NCBI GenBank assembly: GCA_947627365.1
Contig: CANQVT010000016.1
Location: forward strand, 1-49,171
Length of the DNA stretch: 49,171 bases
Origin: an uncultured Lachnospiraceae bacterium
Lineage (GTDB): Bacteria > Bacillota > Clostridia > Lachnospirales > Lachnospiraceae
Reading direction: 5' to 3'
Shown here: piece after piece, positions 16,250 through 25,011 of the stretch
Numbering within the stretch: position 1 is the stretch's first letter
Layout: each line of letters starts with the position of its first letter
Position numbers and translations under genes: made by a program
The notes under the pieces: model-generated
Databases searched by the model: none
What the model was told of the DNA's origin: nothing
The model's input: the letters and a program-made list of their open reading frames with translations, nothing else

Positions 16250-17524
16250 TCAGTGTCCCAGCATGCTCTCCACGAAGATTCCGTAGCCTTTCTTCGCGTC
16301 CTGCACGAACACATGCGTCACGGCGCCCACAATTCGGCCATTTTGCAATATCGGCGAGCCCGACATTCCCTGCACGATCCCGCCGGTCAGTTCCAGCAAC
16401 TCTGGATCTGTCACTTCGATCACCATGCCCTTGTTGACGTCGCTTCCGTTCAGGCGGATCTCCCGGATATCAACCTCATATTCTTTGCATGTGCCGTCCA
16501 CCGAGCAGAGGATCGTCGCCGGGCCTTGTACAACTTCCTGCTTATATGCGGTCTCACAGAGCTTCATCGTCTCCGACATTGCCGGAAAGCCAACCGTCTC
16601 TCCGTAAATCCCATCCTTTCGATTCTCTTCGATCTCACCGATTCTGTAGCCCTCGCTGTAGTGAATCACACCGGCCAGCTCGCCCGGCACGCCCTGCGAA
16701 CCCTTGATGATTGAGATCACATCGGCATTGTACAGGATGCCCCCGCTGATGTCCAGAAGCTTGCCGGTGTCAATATCACTGATCCCATGCCCCAGCGCAC
16801 CGAACTTTCCGTTTCTGTCGACATAAGTCAGCGTGCCGATCCCCTGCGTATCACTGCGGACCCAGATGCCCGCCTTGTATGTGCCGCTCTCATCCTGCAC
16901 CGGATGAACCTTGAGACTAATCTGCTCGCCCGCACGGTCCACCGCCAGCACCACGTCCTCGCCGCCGCAGGCGCTGATGCACTCCACGAGCCTCTCCTTT
17001 GTGTCCGTCTCAACGCCGTTGACAGCTTTAATATAATCCCCAGACTTCACGATATTTTCTGCCGGACAGCACACATTCCCGTCCGCGCTCTGGATCTCGC
17101 CGGTCTCAACGACCATGACTCCGTCCGTCTTCAAATAGATTCCGATCGGCGTGCCGCCCACATAAACCTGCTTTCTCGGGACGACGCTTACCGTCACCAT
17201 CTTCAGGGGGATTTTTCCGAACAGGCGGTACATGATCTTATAAGTCTCCGGAACGGCGTTTTCATTCAGGGACTCTCCCACTTCCACCAGAGTCGTTCCT
17301 CCCTGTTTTTCGTCCAAAGCTGCAGGCTCACGCGCGCTAATCTCTTTCGTGATCAGACGGTCAAACGCATTGTGAAACAGTTCCGGAAGCTCGCCCGCGT
17401 CCGCCACCTGCATCTGCGACGGAATCTGCGCGCGCACCGCCGCCAGACTGCACACACCTAGGCCGATGATCCCAAATCCCAGCAAGACACACACAAATCC
17501 CCTGTACTTCTGCCTGACATTCAT
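16250..17524 (-). CDS. spoIVB: SpoIVB sporulation serine peptidase
   Basis: This 424-aa S55-family peptidase is made in the forespore and cuts SpoIVFA, releasing the SpoIVFB protease that activates sigma-K. An N-terminal membrane anchor (about 8-30) precedes a PDZ domain (about 110-210) and the peptidase domain. Visible catalytic features are His246 in GALGHGISD and Ser388 in QGMSGSPI, with the KGSQGVPGELAG stretch typical of SpoIVB. The start at 17524 has GTGGGGTG upstream and gives the usual length; the longer frame to 17608 runs into the recN terminator. It is direct evidence that the organism, or its lineage, forms endospores. Confidence 0.93.
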   Translation of the reverse strand: MNVRQKYRGFVCVLLGFGIIGLGVCSLAAVRAQIPSQMQVADAGELPELFHNAFDRLITKEISAREPAALDEKQGGTTLVEVGESLNENAVPETYKIMYRLFGKIPLKMVTVSVVPRKQVYVGGTPIGIYLKTDGVMVVETGEIQSADGNVCCPAENIVKSGDYIKAVNGVETDTKERLVECISACGGEDVVLAVDRAGEQISLKVHPVQDESGTYKAGIWVRSDTQGIGTLTYVDRNGKFGALGHGISDIDTGKLLDISGGILYNADVISIIKGSQGVPGELAGVIHYSEGYRIGEIEENRKDGIYGETVGFPAMSETMKLCETAYKQEVVQGPATILCSVDGTCKEYEVDIREIRLNGSDVNKGMVIEVTDPELLELTGGIVQGMSGSPILQNGRIVGAVTHVFVQDAKKGYGIFVESMLGH

Positions 17525-17572
17525 CTTTTGCACCCCACTTCTGTATATAATCAATCGAACATTGTTTTCATG

Positions 17573-17609
17573 AAAAAATGCAGAGCACTGTGTCACCAGC
17601 CTCTGCATT
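17573..17609 (-). terminator. Rho-independent terminator after recN
   Basis: On the minus strand ATGCAGAG pairs with CTCTGCAT around a loop of about 15 nt, followed immediately by six T residues. It lies about 30-65 nt after the recN stop codon. It separates the housekeeping operon from spoIVB, which fits the separate, forespore-specific control expected for spoIVB. Confidence 0.85.
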
Positions 17610-17637
17610 CAGTATGTGGAGTTCTCATCGTTTGACT

Positions 17638-19320
17638 CTAGTATTTTTTTGCGTTTTTTGCCAGTTCTTTCATTTCACGCGCACTGTCGAGCACCGTCTG
17701 CGTAATCTTCGCGCCGCCTAGGATGCGTGCGAGCTCCTCGACACTCTCCTCCTCGCTCAGCAGACCAATGTTTGTCACGGTCTTGCTGTCGGCAGGCTTC
17801 TTTTCAATAATGAAATGGTGATCTGCCATCGACGCGATCTGTGCGAGATGCGTGATGCACAGAACCTGATGCTTTCTGGCGATCACTGCCATTTTTTCGG
17901 AAACCTTCTGCGCCGTGCGCCCGCTGATCCCGCTGTCGATCTCGTCAAAGATCAGCGTCCCGATCTCATCCCGATCCGCCATGACCGCCTTGAGCGCGAG
18001 CATGATCCTCGAAAGCTCGCCTCCGGACGCTACATCCGCAAGCGGCTTAAGCGGAAGCCCCGGGTTCATTGAGATCAGGAAACGCACCTCATCCCTGCCA
18101 TTTTCACCCGGTTCCTCCAGCTCCCGGAACGAAATCTCAAAACGCACATCGAGAAAATTCAGATCGACCAGCGCGTCCTGAATCTCCTTCGAAAGCTGCA
18201 GCGCGCACTTTTTCCGGATCGAAGAGATCTCGTCCGCGGTCTTCCAGAGCGCGTTTTTGCTCTGCTCATAGGTTTTCCGAAGATCCGCAAGATATGCGTC
18301 ATAATTTGTCAGAATCTCAATCCGCTCCGCCTTCGCACGTCCCGCTTCCAGGATCTGCTCAATCGAATTTCCATATTTTGTCTTTAGACGGTTGATCAGG
18401 TCCAGCCGCTCCTCCGTCTCCCGCAGCTTCTGCGCGTCAAAGACGAAATCGTCCATGTACCCGGACAAACCGCGGTTGAAATCGTTGAGCATCGACTCGA
18501 TATCCGCGAGCGTCTGCTCCAGATCGCCGAGCGACTCATCATAGAGAACGGCCGGGCCAAACGCGCGCATTGCCCGGCTGACTTCGTCCCCGGCGCCGGA
18601 ATAGTCTCCCGCACCGGTCAGGGCGGCAGTCTCCGAGAGCGCCTCCATGATCTTCTGGCCGTTCGACATGCGGCGGTATTCGCTCTCCAGCTCCTCGTCC
18701 TCTCCCGGCACGAGTGCGGCAGACTCGATCTCATTTCGCTCAAACTTCAGAAAATCCAGTTCCTTCGTCCGCTCTGCCTCTCCCGCGTCTGCCTCCGAAA
18801 GCTGCTTCTTCGCCTCCCGGAACGTGCGGTACTGCTCACGGCAGAGAGCCAGCTTCTCTTCCGCCTGCTCCCCGGCAAATCCGTCCAGGATCTTCAGATG
18901 GTTTTTTTCATACAGCAGCGACTGGTGCTCATGCTGACCATGTATATCGATCAGCTCCGCGGCAAGCTCCCGCACAAACGATACCGGCACGGTCTCTCCG
19001 TTGACCTTGCTGACGCTCCGCCCGGCCTTGTACCGTCTCGCGATGATCACTTCCCCGTCCTCGAATGGGATGTCCTGCTCCTCCAGCATCCGGCGGACGG
19101 CCTCATTATCCGATGAGAACACGAGCTCGACAAGCGCGTAGTCCGCGTCCTCCGGGACATAATCTCGGAAATTGCCTGTCCCCAGCGCGATATTGACCGA
19201 CCCGATCACGATGGATTTCCCGGCTCCAGTCTCGCCGGTCATAATGTTCAGCCCCTCGCCGAACTCAACCTCTGCCTCCCTGATCAGCGCCATATTTTTC
19301 ACATGCAAACTTACCAACAT
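17638..19320 (-). CDS. recN: DNA repair protein RecN
   Basis: This 560-aa SMC-like ATPase is involved in double-strand break repair. Walker A is GETGAGKSIV near the N-terminus (about residues 30-40), and two long coiled-coil arms (about 150-370) flank a central hinge. The signature LASGGELSRIMLALK and Walker B TLIFDEIDSGISGRTA come near residues 450-500. The start at MLVSLHVKNMALIREAEV (19320) matches the family N-terminus; a frame from 19413 would run through the end of argR. Its position after argR is the standard Clostridia arrangement. Confidence 0.94.
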   Translation of the reverse strand: MLVSLHVKNMALIREAEVEFGEGLNIMTGETGAGKSIVIGSVNIALGTGNFRDYVPEDADYALVELVFSSDNEAVRRMLEEQDIPFEDGEVIIARRYKAGRSVSKVNGETVPVSFVRELAAELIDIHGQHEHQSLLYEKNHLKILDGFAGEQAEEKLALCREQYRTFREAKKQLSEADAGEAERTKELDFLKFERNEIESAALVPGEDEELESEYRRMSNGQKIMEALSETAALTGAGDYSGAGDEVSRAMRAFGPAVLYDESLGDLEQTLADIESMLNDFNRGLSGYMDDFVFDAQKLRETEERLDLINRLKTKYGNSIEQILEAGRAKAERIEILTNYDAYLADLRKTYEQSKNALWKTADEISSIRKKCALQLSKEIQDALVDLNFLDVRFEISFRELEEPGENGRDEVRFLISMNPGLPLKPLADVASGGELSRIMLALKAVMADRDEIGTLIFDEIDSGISGRTAQKVSEKMAVIARKHQVLCITHLAQIASMADHHFIIEKKPADSKTVTNIGLLSEEESVEELARILGGAKITQTVLDSAREMKELAKNAKKY

Positions 19321-19343
19321 AGCTTTGCCCTGTCTCTCCCCAT

Positions 19344-19796
19344 TTAAACACGAACAACCTTCTGTATCTTGTCCATCACCCGCAGCGTGTCCTCCGGGCT
19401 TCGGATCGCGCACATGATCGTATCATCCCCCGCGATGCAGCCCGCGACCTCCGGCCAGTGCATCGCGTCGATCGCGGCCGCGACCGCCATCGCCATGCCG
19501 GAGACGGTCTTCACGACCAGGATATTCTGCGCCATGTCCATCGAGGCAAAGCCCTCCTTCAGGACCCGCAGATATTTGTCGTTGATCTCAGACGTGTGGT
19601 TTTGCATCAGCGTGTATTTCTGCTTTCCGTCCGCGGTCGTCAGTTTTGTCAGCTTGAGCTCACGGATATCGCGGGAGATCGTCGCCTGCGTGACGCGGCA
19701 GCCTTCCTTTTCCAGATACGACGCAAGCTCCTCCTGCGTCTCAATCTCATATTTCGTGATCAGCTCAACGATCTTTTCTTGTCTCGCATTCTTCAT
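19344..19796 (-). CDS. argR: Arginine repressor ArgR
   Basis: The 150-aa product has an N-terminal winged-helix DNA-binding domain (about 1-70; QEELASYLEKEGCRVTQATISRDI split over helices). The C-terminal hexamerisation and arginine-binding domain contains the conserved GCIAGDDTIM. It represses arginine biosynthesis genes when arginine is plentiful. I start it at 19796 (MKNARQEKI), matching family length. It lies 23 nt upstream of recN in the conserved nadK-argR-recN order. Confidence 0.94.
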   Translation of the reverse strand: MKNARQEKIVELITKYEIETQEELASYLEKEGCRVTQATISRDIRELKLTKLTTADGKQKYTLMQNHTSEINDKYLRVLKEGFASMDMAQNILVVKTVSGMAMAVAAAIDAMHWPEVAGCIAGDDTIMCAIRSPEDTLRVMDKIQKVVRV

Positions 19797-19838
19797 AATC
19801 CTTCTTCGATCTCCTTTCCTCACCGTCCCGAATTGTCC

Positions 19839-19901
19839 TCATACAGTATGGCATATTTCGGCGTGGCCCATATACGAACCACTGCCTCCCATGGCTTTCA
19901 T
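19839..19901 (-). CDS. Possible 20-aa small ORF between nadK and argR
   Basis: An ATG preceded by AGGAG at 5 nt opens a 20-codon frame, MKAMGGSGSYMGHAEICHTV, which ends 42 nt before argR. It is a candidate leader peptide or could be chance. No attenuator structure is evident and I do not recognise it. Nothing else was seen in the 19797-19932 gap. Confidence 0.2.
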   Translation of the reverse strand: MKAMGGSGSYMGHAEICHTV

Positions 19902-19932
19902 CTCATCTCCTGTACTCCCCGGATCCGCGCGC

Positions 19933-20796
19933 TTACGGATTCGCCATCTTCAGGCGGAGGATCTCCAGAAAGCTTGTATTTTTCGTCTTTATCATCTGTA
20001 CCTTTCGGTCGGACTTTGAGATGACGATCCGGTCGCCCGAATTCAACCTCACGGACGTATCGCCGTCAAAGGTCGCCTCCGCTCCGTCCATGTCCGTGTC
20101 GTGCCTCGCGCTGATCTCGATCGTAACCTCCACATCGTCCGGCAAAACGATCGAGCGTGAATTCAATGTGTGCGGGGCGACTGCTGACAGCAGGATCAAA
20201 GACGCCTGCGGAGCGACGATCGGCCCTCCCGCGGACAGATTATAACCCGTGGAGCCGGTCGGCGTCGCCACAATGATTCCGTCCGCCGAATAGGCGGTCA
20301 AAAACACATCGTCCACATAAATATTAAAGTCGAGGACACGCAGCTTGCCGTTTCGCCGGATCACGATATCGTTCAGCGCGATGTCCTTCAGAAGCCGCCT
20401 TCCCTGATGAAGCGCCGTGCCCTGGAGCATCATGCGCGACTCGATCGAAAAATCACCGGATATCAGCCTGTCCAGCGCCGGATAAACATTTGTGTGCTCG
20501 ATCTCCGCGAGATAGCCGAGCGTCCCCATATTGACGCCCAGAAGCGGAAGCGAACGCTCCACAAGATCTCTGGCCGCCTGCAAAAGCGTCCCGTCCCCGC
20601 CGAGCACCAGCACACAGTCGATGTCCTTCGGTATCTTCTGCGCGTCCGTGTATCTGTACTGTCCGGTCGGATGGTCCTTCCCGCACTGCTGGATGCAGCA
20701 CTTCCTGCCTTTGCTCTCCAGATAATCCCGGATCATACCCGCCGTCTGGAATTCCGGATCTTTTTGGTAATTTGTAATCACATAAAATGTATTCAT
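19933..20796 (-). CDS. nadK: NAD kinase
   Basis: This 287-aa cytoplasmic enzyme phosphorylates NAD to NADP. The diagnostic GGDGTLLQAAR motif is near residue 68, the NAD-binding GSTGYNLSAGGPIVAP stretch around 180, and the substrate-binding ALNDIVIRR region in between. The ATG has GGAG about 9 nt upstream. The gene lies between tlyA and argR as is usual in Clostridia. Confidence 0.94.
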   Translation of the reverse strand: MNTFYVITNYQKDPEFQTAGMIRDYLESKGRKCCIQQCGKDHPTGQYRYTDAQKIPKDIDCVLVLGGDGTLLQAARDLVERSLPLLGVNMGTLGYLAEIEHTNVYPALDRLISGDFSIESRMMLQGTALHQGRRLLKDIALNDIVIRRNGKLRVLDFNIYVDDVFLTAYSADGIIVATPTGSTGYNLSAGGPIVAPQASLILLSAVAPHTLNSRSIVLPDDVEVTIEISARHDTDMDGAEATFDGDTSVRLNSGDRIVISKSDRKVQMIKTKNTSFLEILRLKMANP

Positions 20797-20876
20797 AGGT
20801 CATGCTCCGTTCTGTCCGCGCAGGCAGACCGGCTCCGATGCACGGTTCCGCCTCCCGGGACAACATCCGTCAGATC

Positions 20877-21770
20877 TCAGTCAAGCTCGGCGTGAGCAGC
20901 CGCCACGACCGCGCGCACCGTCGTCTCCTGCTCTGTACCTCCGGACATAGTCCCCTCCGGCACTGCGCTTTCCGGTTCTGTATCCTTCGGCTTTACTTTT
21001 TTCGTCTCCGCAGCCTCCGCTTCTGTCTCTTCACATCCTGCATGCTTCCGCAGATACAGCAGATACTCGATGTTGCCCTCGGGCCCTTTGATCGGGGAAT
21101 ACGTAAGTCCGGCTTTCTCCAGGCCGAGCGGCGCGGCGTATTCGATCACCTTGCGGATCACTTCCTCATGCACAGCCGGATCCCGCACAACGCCCTTCTT
21201 GCCGACCTTCTCCCGCCCTGCCTCAAACTGCGGCTTGATCAGGCAGACGATCTCTCCTTTGTCTGTCATCAGCTCCCGCACGGGGCCCAGCACCTTCGTC
21301 AGCGAGATGAACGACACGTCGATCGACACAAAAGACGGCGGCTCCCCGATATTCTCCGGCACAACGTAGCGGATATTGGTCTTTTCCATACAGACGACAC
21401 GCTCGTCGTTGCGCAGCTTCCAGTCCAGCTGCCCATGTCCGACGTCCACCGAGTATACCTTGACAGCGCCGTTTTGCAGCATACAGTCGGTAAAGCCGCC
21501 GGTCGACGCCCCCACGTCCATGCAAACTCTCCCATCAAGCGCGATGCCAAAGCTTTTCATCGCTTTCTCCAGCTTCAGTCCGCCCCGGCTCACATAGCGC
21601 AGCTGGCTGCCCTTCACGGTGATCTCCGCCTTCTCGTCGACCATCGTCCCTGCCTTATCCTCTCGCTGACCGTTCACAAGCACGCTGCCCGCCATGATCA
21701 CGGCCTTCGCCTTCCCGCGGGAGACAGCCAGGCCTCGCTGCACAAGCAGCACATCCAATCGTTCCTTCAT
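20877..21770 (-). CDS. tlyA: TlyA-family rRNA 2'-O-methyltransferase (hemolysin A family)
   Basis: This 297-aa protein has an N-terminal S4 RNA-binding domain (about 1-60) and an FtsJ-type methyltransferase domain with the SAM motif CMDVGASTGGFTDCML (about residue 85). TlyA proteins methylate the 2'-OH of cytidines in rRNA. The start at MKERLDVLL (21770) has GGAG at 9 nt. The C-terminal 40-50 residues are an extra Lys/Glu/Thr-rich tail beyond the catalytic domain. Operon position: downstream of dxs, upstream of nadK. Confidence 0.9.
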   Translation of the reverse strand: MKERLDVLLVQRGLAVSRGKAKAVIMAGSVLVNGQREDKAGTMVDEKAEITVKGSQLRYVSRGGLKLEKAMKSFGIALDGRVCMDVGASTGGFTDCMLQNGAVKVYSVDVGHGQLDWKLRNDERVVCMEKTNIRYVVPENIGEPPSFVSIDVSFISLTKVLGPVRELMTDKGEIVCLIKPQFEAGREKVGKKGVVRDPAVHEEVIRKVIEYAAPLGLEKAGLTYSPIKGPEGNIEYLLYLRKHAGCEETEAEAAETKKVKPKDTEPESAVPEGTMSGGTEQETTVRAVVAAAHAELD

Positions 21771-21801
21771 ACACAAATCTCCGTCTTCGTGCTTCATTCA
21801 T

Positions 21802-21840
21802 AATGGCTATCCGGACGCCCTGCAGGGGCTTGGCAATTCC
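21802..21840 (+). repeat. Relic of the left end of the dispersed element
   Basis: The stretch GGCTATCCGGACGCCCTGCA and the next 15 nt match the left end of the complete element (25027 onward) with only scattered differences, then similarity stops. It lies in the tlyA-dxs gap (21771-21863), in the same operon that carries the complete element. It reads as a decayed or internally deleted copy, or as an isolated terminal repeat. Confidence 0.6.
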
Positions 21841-21863
21841 CTTTTTGACTGTTCTGAATAGAA

Positions 21864-23723
21864 CTACTGGCGGTACCGCGCGATGATTCGTTTGAAGATC
21901 GACTCCGCGTCGATACAGGTCTCCTCGCGCAGTACGTTCACGTTCCCGTGCTCGATATAGTCGTCCGGAAGCGCCACCTGCAGCACCTGCACGCCGGCTC
22001 CCGTTTCATTGTAATACTCCAGCACCTTCTCGCCAAAGCCTCCGCTCTTTACATTCTCCTCCATCGTCACGACCAGCCGATGATCCTTCGCGAGATAGGC
22101 AAGCGCCTCCTCGTCGAGCGGCTTGACGAAACGCGCGTTCACAACCGTACACTGATAGCCGACCTCCTTGAGCATCTCGCGCACGGCAAGCGCCGTCTGC
22201 ACCATGCTCCCGACCGCGATCAGCGCAAGGCCGTCCTCATCGTACAGTATCTCACTCTTTCCCAGAACGATCGGCGCGCGGTACTCCTTCAGGCCGTCGT
22301 ACGCTTCTCCGCGCGGATAGCGCAACGCGATCGGCCCGTCATACTGAATCGCGTACTTCAGCATATCGGCGAGCTCCCACTTGTTCTTGGGAGCCATCAC
22401 ACACATATTCGGCATCATCGAGAGGTAGGACAGGTCGAAAATTCCCTGATGGGTCTCCCCGTCGCTCCCGACCAGACCGGCCCGGTCGATCGCGAACACG
22501 ACGTGCAGGTTCTGGATGCAAACGTCGTGAATGATCTGATCGAACGCCCTCTGCAGAAAAGAGGAATATACCGCGACCACAGGCTTCAGCCCGCCTGCGG
22601 CCAGCCCGGCCGCAAAGGTCACTGCATGCGCCTCGGCGATCCCCACATCGAAAAATCGGTCATGATACATGTTGCGAAAGCGCTTGAGTCCCGTGCCGTC
22701 CGGCATCGCCGCCGTGACCGCCACAAGCTTCGGCTCGCGCGCGCCCATCTTGCACATGACCGTCGAGAAAACGTCCGTGTAAGCAGCCTTCTTCTTGCGC
22801 ACGCTGGGAAGCCCTGTCTCGATCTCAAAGGGCTCCGCCCCGTGGAATCTCGACGGCATGCGCTCCGCCGGTCCGAAGCCCTTACCCTTGCGCGTCAGCA
22901 CGTGCACGAGCACCGGGCCGTTTACCTTCTTCGCGTCACGGAAAACACGCGTCATTTTTGAAATATTGTGTCCGTCGACCGGCCCGAGATATGTAATCCC
23001 CATCTCCTCGAAGAACATGCCAGGCACCAAAAATTGCTTGATGCCCTGCTTTGTGTTGCGGATCCCGCGGATCAGCTTGTCCCCGTAGACGGGGATCTTG
23101 TTCAATGTATTCTCAACGCCCATCTTCAGCCCGGTATAGGACTCCGCCGTCCGGATATTTCCCAGATATGCGGAGATCCCGCCGACATTCTCCGAGATGG
23201 ACATCTCGTTGTCATTCAGTACAATAATAAAGTTCGTCTTCAGCTCCGAGGCATTGTTCAGCGCCTCATAGGCCATCCCGCCGGTCAGCGCTCCGTCCCC
23301 GATCACGGAGACCACATAATAGTCCTCGCCCAGCACGTCACGCGAGCAGACGTAGCCCAGCCCCGCCGAGATCGACGTCGAGCTGTGCCCCGTATCAAAC
23401 GCGTCGCAGTCGCTCTCCTTGCGCTTCGGAAAACCGCTCATCCCGCCGAATTTGCGCAACTCGTCAAAGCCTGCTTTGCGCCCGGTCAGAATCTTGTGTG
23501 TGTATGACTGATGCCCGACGTCCCAGATGATTTTGTCCTGCGGAAGCGTAAAGGACAGATGCAGAGCCATCGTCAGCTCCACCACGCCCAGATTGGATGC
23601 GAGATGTCCTCCGGTCCGGCTGATCTTCTGAATCAGAAAATCCCGGATCTCCTGTGCCAGCTCCGGCAAATTCTCTTTCTCTATCTTCTTGATATCGTTT
23701 ACTTCATTGATCCTCTCTAACAA
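21864..23723 (-). CDS. dxs: 1-deoxy-D-xylulose-5-phosphate synthase
   Basis: This thiamine-diphosphate enzyme of about 619 aa condenses pyruvate and glyceraldehyde-3-phosphate, the first step of the MEP isoprenoid pathway. The N-terminal part has GHLASNLGVVELT and VGHQSYTHKILTGR. The ThDP-binding GDGALTGGMAYEALNNA region is near residue 150, and the transketolase central region has DRAGLVGSDGETHQG. I favour the TTG at 23723, with AGGTGG 8 nt upstream, because it gives the usual family N-terminus; a GTG at 23735 has its ribosome site too close. It is followed by tlyA and preceded by ispA. Confidence 0.94.
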   Translation of the reverse strand: MLERINEVNDIKKIEKENLPELAQEIRDFLIQKISRTGGHLASNLGVVELTMALHLSFTLPQDKIIWDVGHQSYTHKILTGRKAGFDELRKFGGMSGFPKRKESDCDAFDTGHSSTSISAGLGYVCSRDVLGEDYYVVSVIGDGALTGGMAYEALNNASELKTNFIIVLNDNEMSISENVGGISAYLGNIRTAESYTGLKMGVENTLNKIPVYGDKLIRGIRNTKQGIKQFLVPGMFFEEMGITYLGPVDGHNISKMTRVFRDAKKVNGPVLVHVLTRKGKGFGPAERMPSRFHGAEPFEIETGLPSVRKKKAAYTDVFSTVMCKMGAREPKLVAVTAAMPDGTGLKRFRNMYHDRFFDVGIAEAHAVTFAAGLAAGGLKPVVAVYSSFLQRAFDQIIHDVCIQNLHVVFAIDRAGLVGSDGETHQGIFDLSYLSMMPNMCVMAPKNKWELADMLKYAIQYDGPIALRYPRGEAYDGLKEYRAPIVLGKSEILYDEDGLALIAVGSMVQTALAVREMLKEVGYQCTVVNARFVKPLDEEALAYLAKDHRLVVTMEENVKSGGFGEKVLEYYNETGAGVQVLQVALPDDYIEHGNVNVLREETCIDAESIFKRIIARYRQ

Positions 23724-23798
23724 AATAAACGCCACCTTTCCTACGCATTGCCTGCTGCAAGCCTCGGCTTTCTCCTGATTTCGGCCTTCTCTCTTACC

Positions 23799-24686
23799 CT
23801 ATGCGCTGCGGTGAATCAGGTGGAGAATCAACTCCCGTAAAAATTCATTCTCATATGGCAGCTCGTCCAGAAGGCGGATCGCTTCCTTCGAGTAGCGCGC
23901 CACGTCCTCCCGCGCCTTGTCAAGCCCATTCACCGTCACGTACGTCGTCTTCTCATTCTTCTCATCACTGTTTACAGACTTGCCAAGCGTCTCCTGATCC
24001 CCGGTCACGTCGAGGATATCGTCCTGAATCTGGAACGCAAAGCCTACGTTCGCGGCCACCTGCCGCACTGTCTCGAGCTCCTCCTCCGAAGCGCCGGCCA
24101 GCACCGCGCCGATCATCATGGACGCCTCGATCAGGGCTCCCGTCTTCAGCCGGTAGATAAACTGAAGCTGCTCCGCGTTGAGCGGCTTCCCCGCATATTC
24201 CACATCCACCGACTGGCCGCCGATCATTCCCTCGATCCCGGTCTTACCCGCAAGGATCTGAAACGCCCGGCCGATGCGCGGATTGTCCGGCTCCATGTCA
24301 AACGCTTTCGCCGCGGTCTCATAGGCCAGGTTCAGAAGCGCGTCGCCCGCAAGGATCGCCATCGCCTCCCCGTACACGATATGTGTCGTCTTCTGGCCTC
24401 TCCGGTATTCATCGTTGTCCATCGCCGGCAGATCATCGTGGATCAGCGAATGCGTGTGCACCATCTCCATCGCCGCCATAAAGGGCTTGATCGCCGCGGA
24501 TTTCCCGCCGAACATCACATAGGTCTGCTGCATCAGAAGCGGCCGCAGCTTCTTGCCGCCGACCAGCATACTGTAGTTGACCGCCTCGAGAAGTGTCCTC
24601 TGGAACCCATCCTCCTCCGGCAGATACCCTGCGATCACACTCTTGATCTCCGTCACGCGTTTCTTCATCTGCTCGTCAAAATTCAC
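23799..24686 (-). CDS. ispA: Polyprenyl (farnesyl/geranylgeranyl-type) diphosphate synthase
   Basis: This 295-aa cytoplasmic prenyltransferase condenses isopentenyl diphosphate with allylic diphosphates. The first Asp-rich motif is DDLPAMDND after HSLIH (about residue 80) and the second is QIQDDILDV (about 215). The two residues before the first motif (S-L-I-H-DDLPAMDND) fit short-chain farnesyl synthases. The reading frame overlaps the end of xseB by 11 nt, indicating coupled translation. Confidence 0.92.
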   Translation of the reverse strand: MNFDEQMKKRVTEIKSVIAGYLPEEDGFQRTLLEAVNYSMLVGGKKLRPLLMQQTYVMFGGKSAAIKPFMAAMEMVHTHSLIHDDLPAMDNDEYRRGQKTTHIVYGEAMAILAGDALLNLAYETAAKAFDMEPDNPRIGRAFQILAGKTGIEGMIGGQSVDVEYAGKPLNAEQLQFIYRLKTGALIEASMMIGAVLAGASEEELETVRQVAANVGFAFQIQDDILDVTGDQETLGKSVNSDEKNEKTTYVTVNGLDKAREDVARYSKEAIRLLDELPYENEFLRELILHLIHRSA

Positions 24687-24984
24687 TCAGCTCACCCTCT
24701 CCGTTTACCACCAGGATCTGTTTTTCCACTCTGTCGATTTTTTCGTTGCACTTTGCCAGAAGCCTTGTCCCCTGCTGATACAGCTCCAGGGCCTTCTCAA
24801 GCGGAAGGCTGCTGTCCTCCAGCTTCTTCAGCATCTCGTCGAGGAGGGCAAACGACTCCTCAATCGTGGTCTCATGCGCGGCGGCTTCCTGCGCCGCCTC
24901 GTATTGAGCATACAGACGGTCGTACTCCGCTACGAACTCCGGGCTTGCGCCCTGCTCTTCCAACCATTTTCTGAAACTGTCCAT
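24676..24984 (-). CDS. xseB: Exodeoxyribonuclease VII small subunit
   Basis: The product is 102 aa. The segment TIEESFALLDEMLKKLEDSSLPLEKALELYQQGTRLL, spread over two helices, is the diagnostic XseB pattern of Exo VII, a single-strand-specific DNase. About 40 extra residues, rich in Glu/Ala/Gln, precede it. Start at ATG 24984 with GAGGAG upstream. In related genomes xseA and xseB are adjacent; here they are parted by the roughly 500-bp repeat element, so xseB and downstream genes may depend on read-through. Confidence 0.9.
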   Translation of the reverse strand: MDSFRKWLEEQGASPEFVAEYDRLYAQYEAAQEAAAHETTIEESFALLDEMLKKLEDSSLPLEKALELYQQGTRLLAKCNEKIDRVEKQILVVNGEGELSEF

Positions 24985-25011
24985 CGCAGTCACTCCTCTC
25001 GTATCTTCGTA

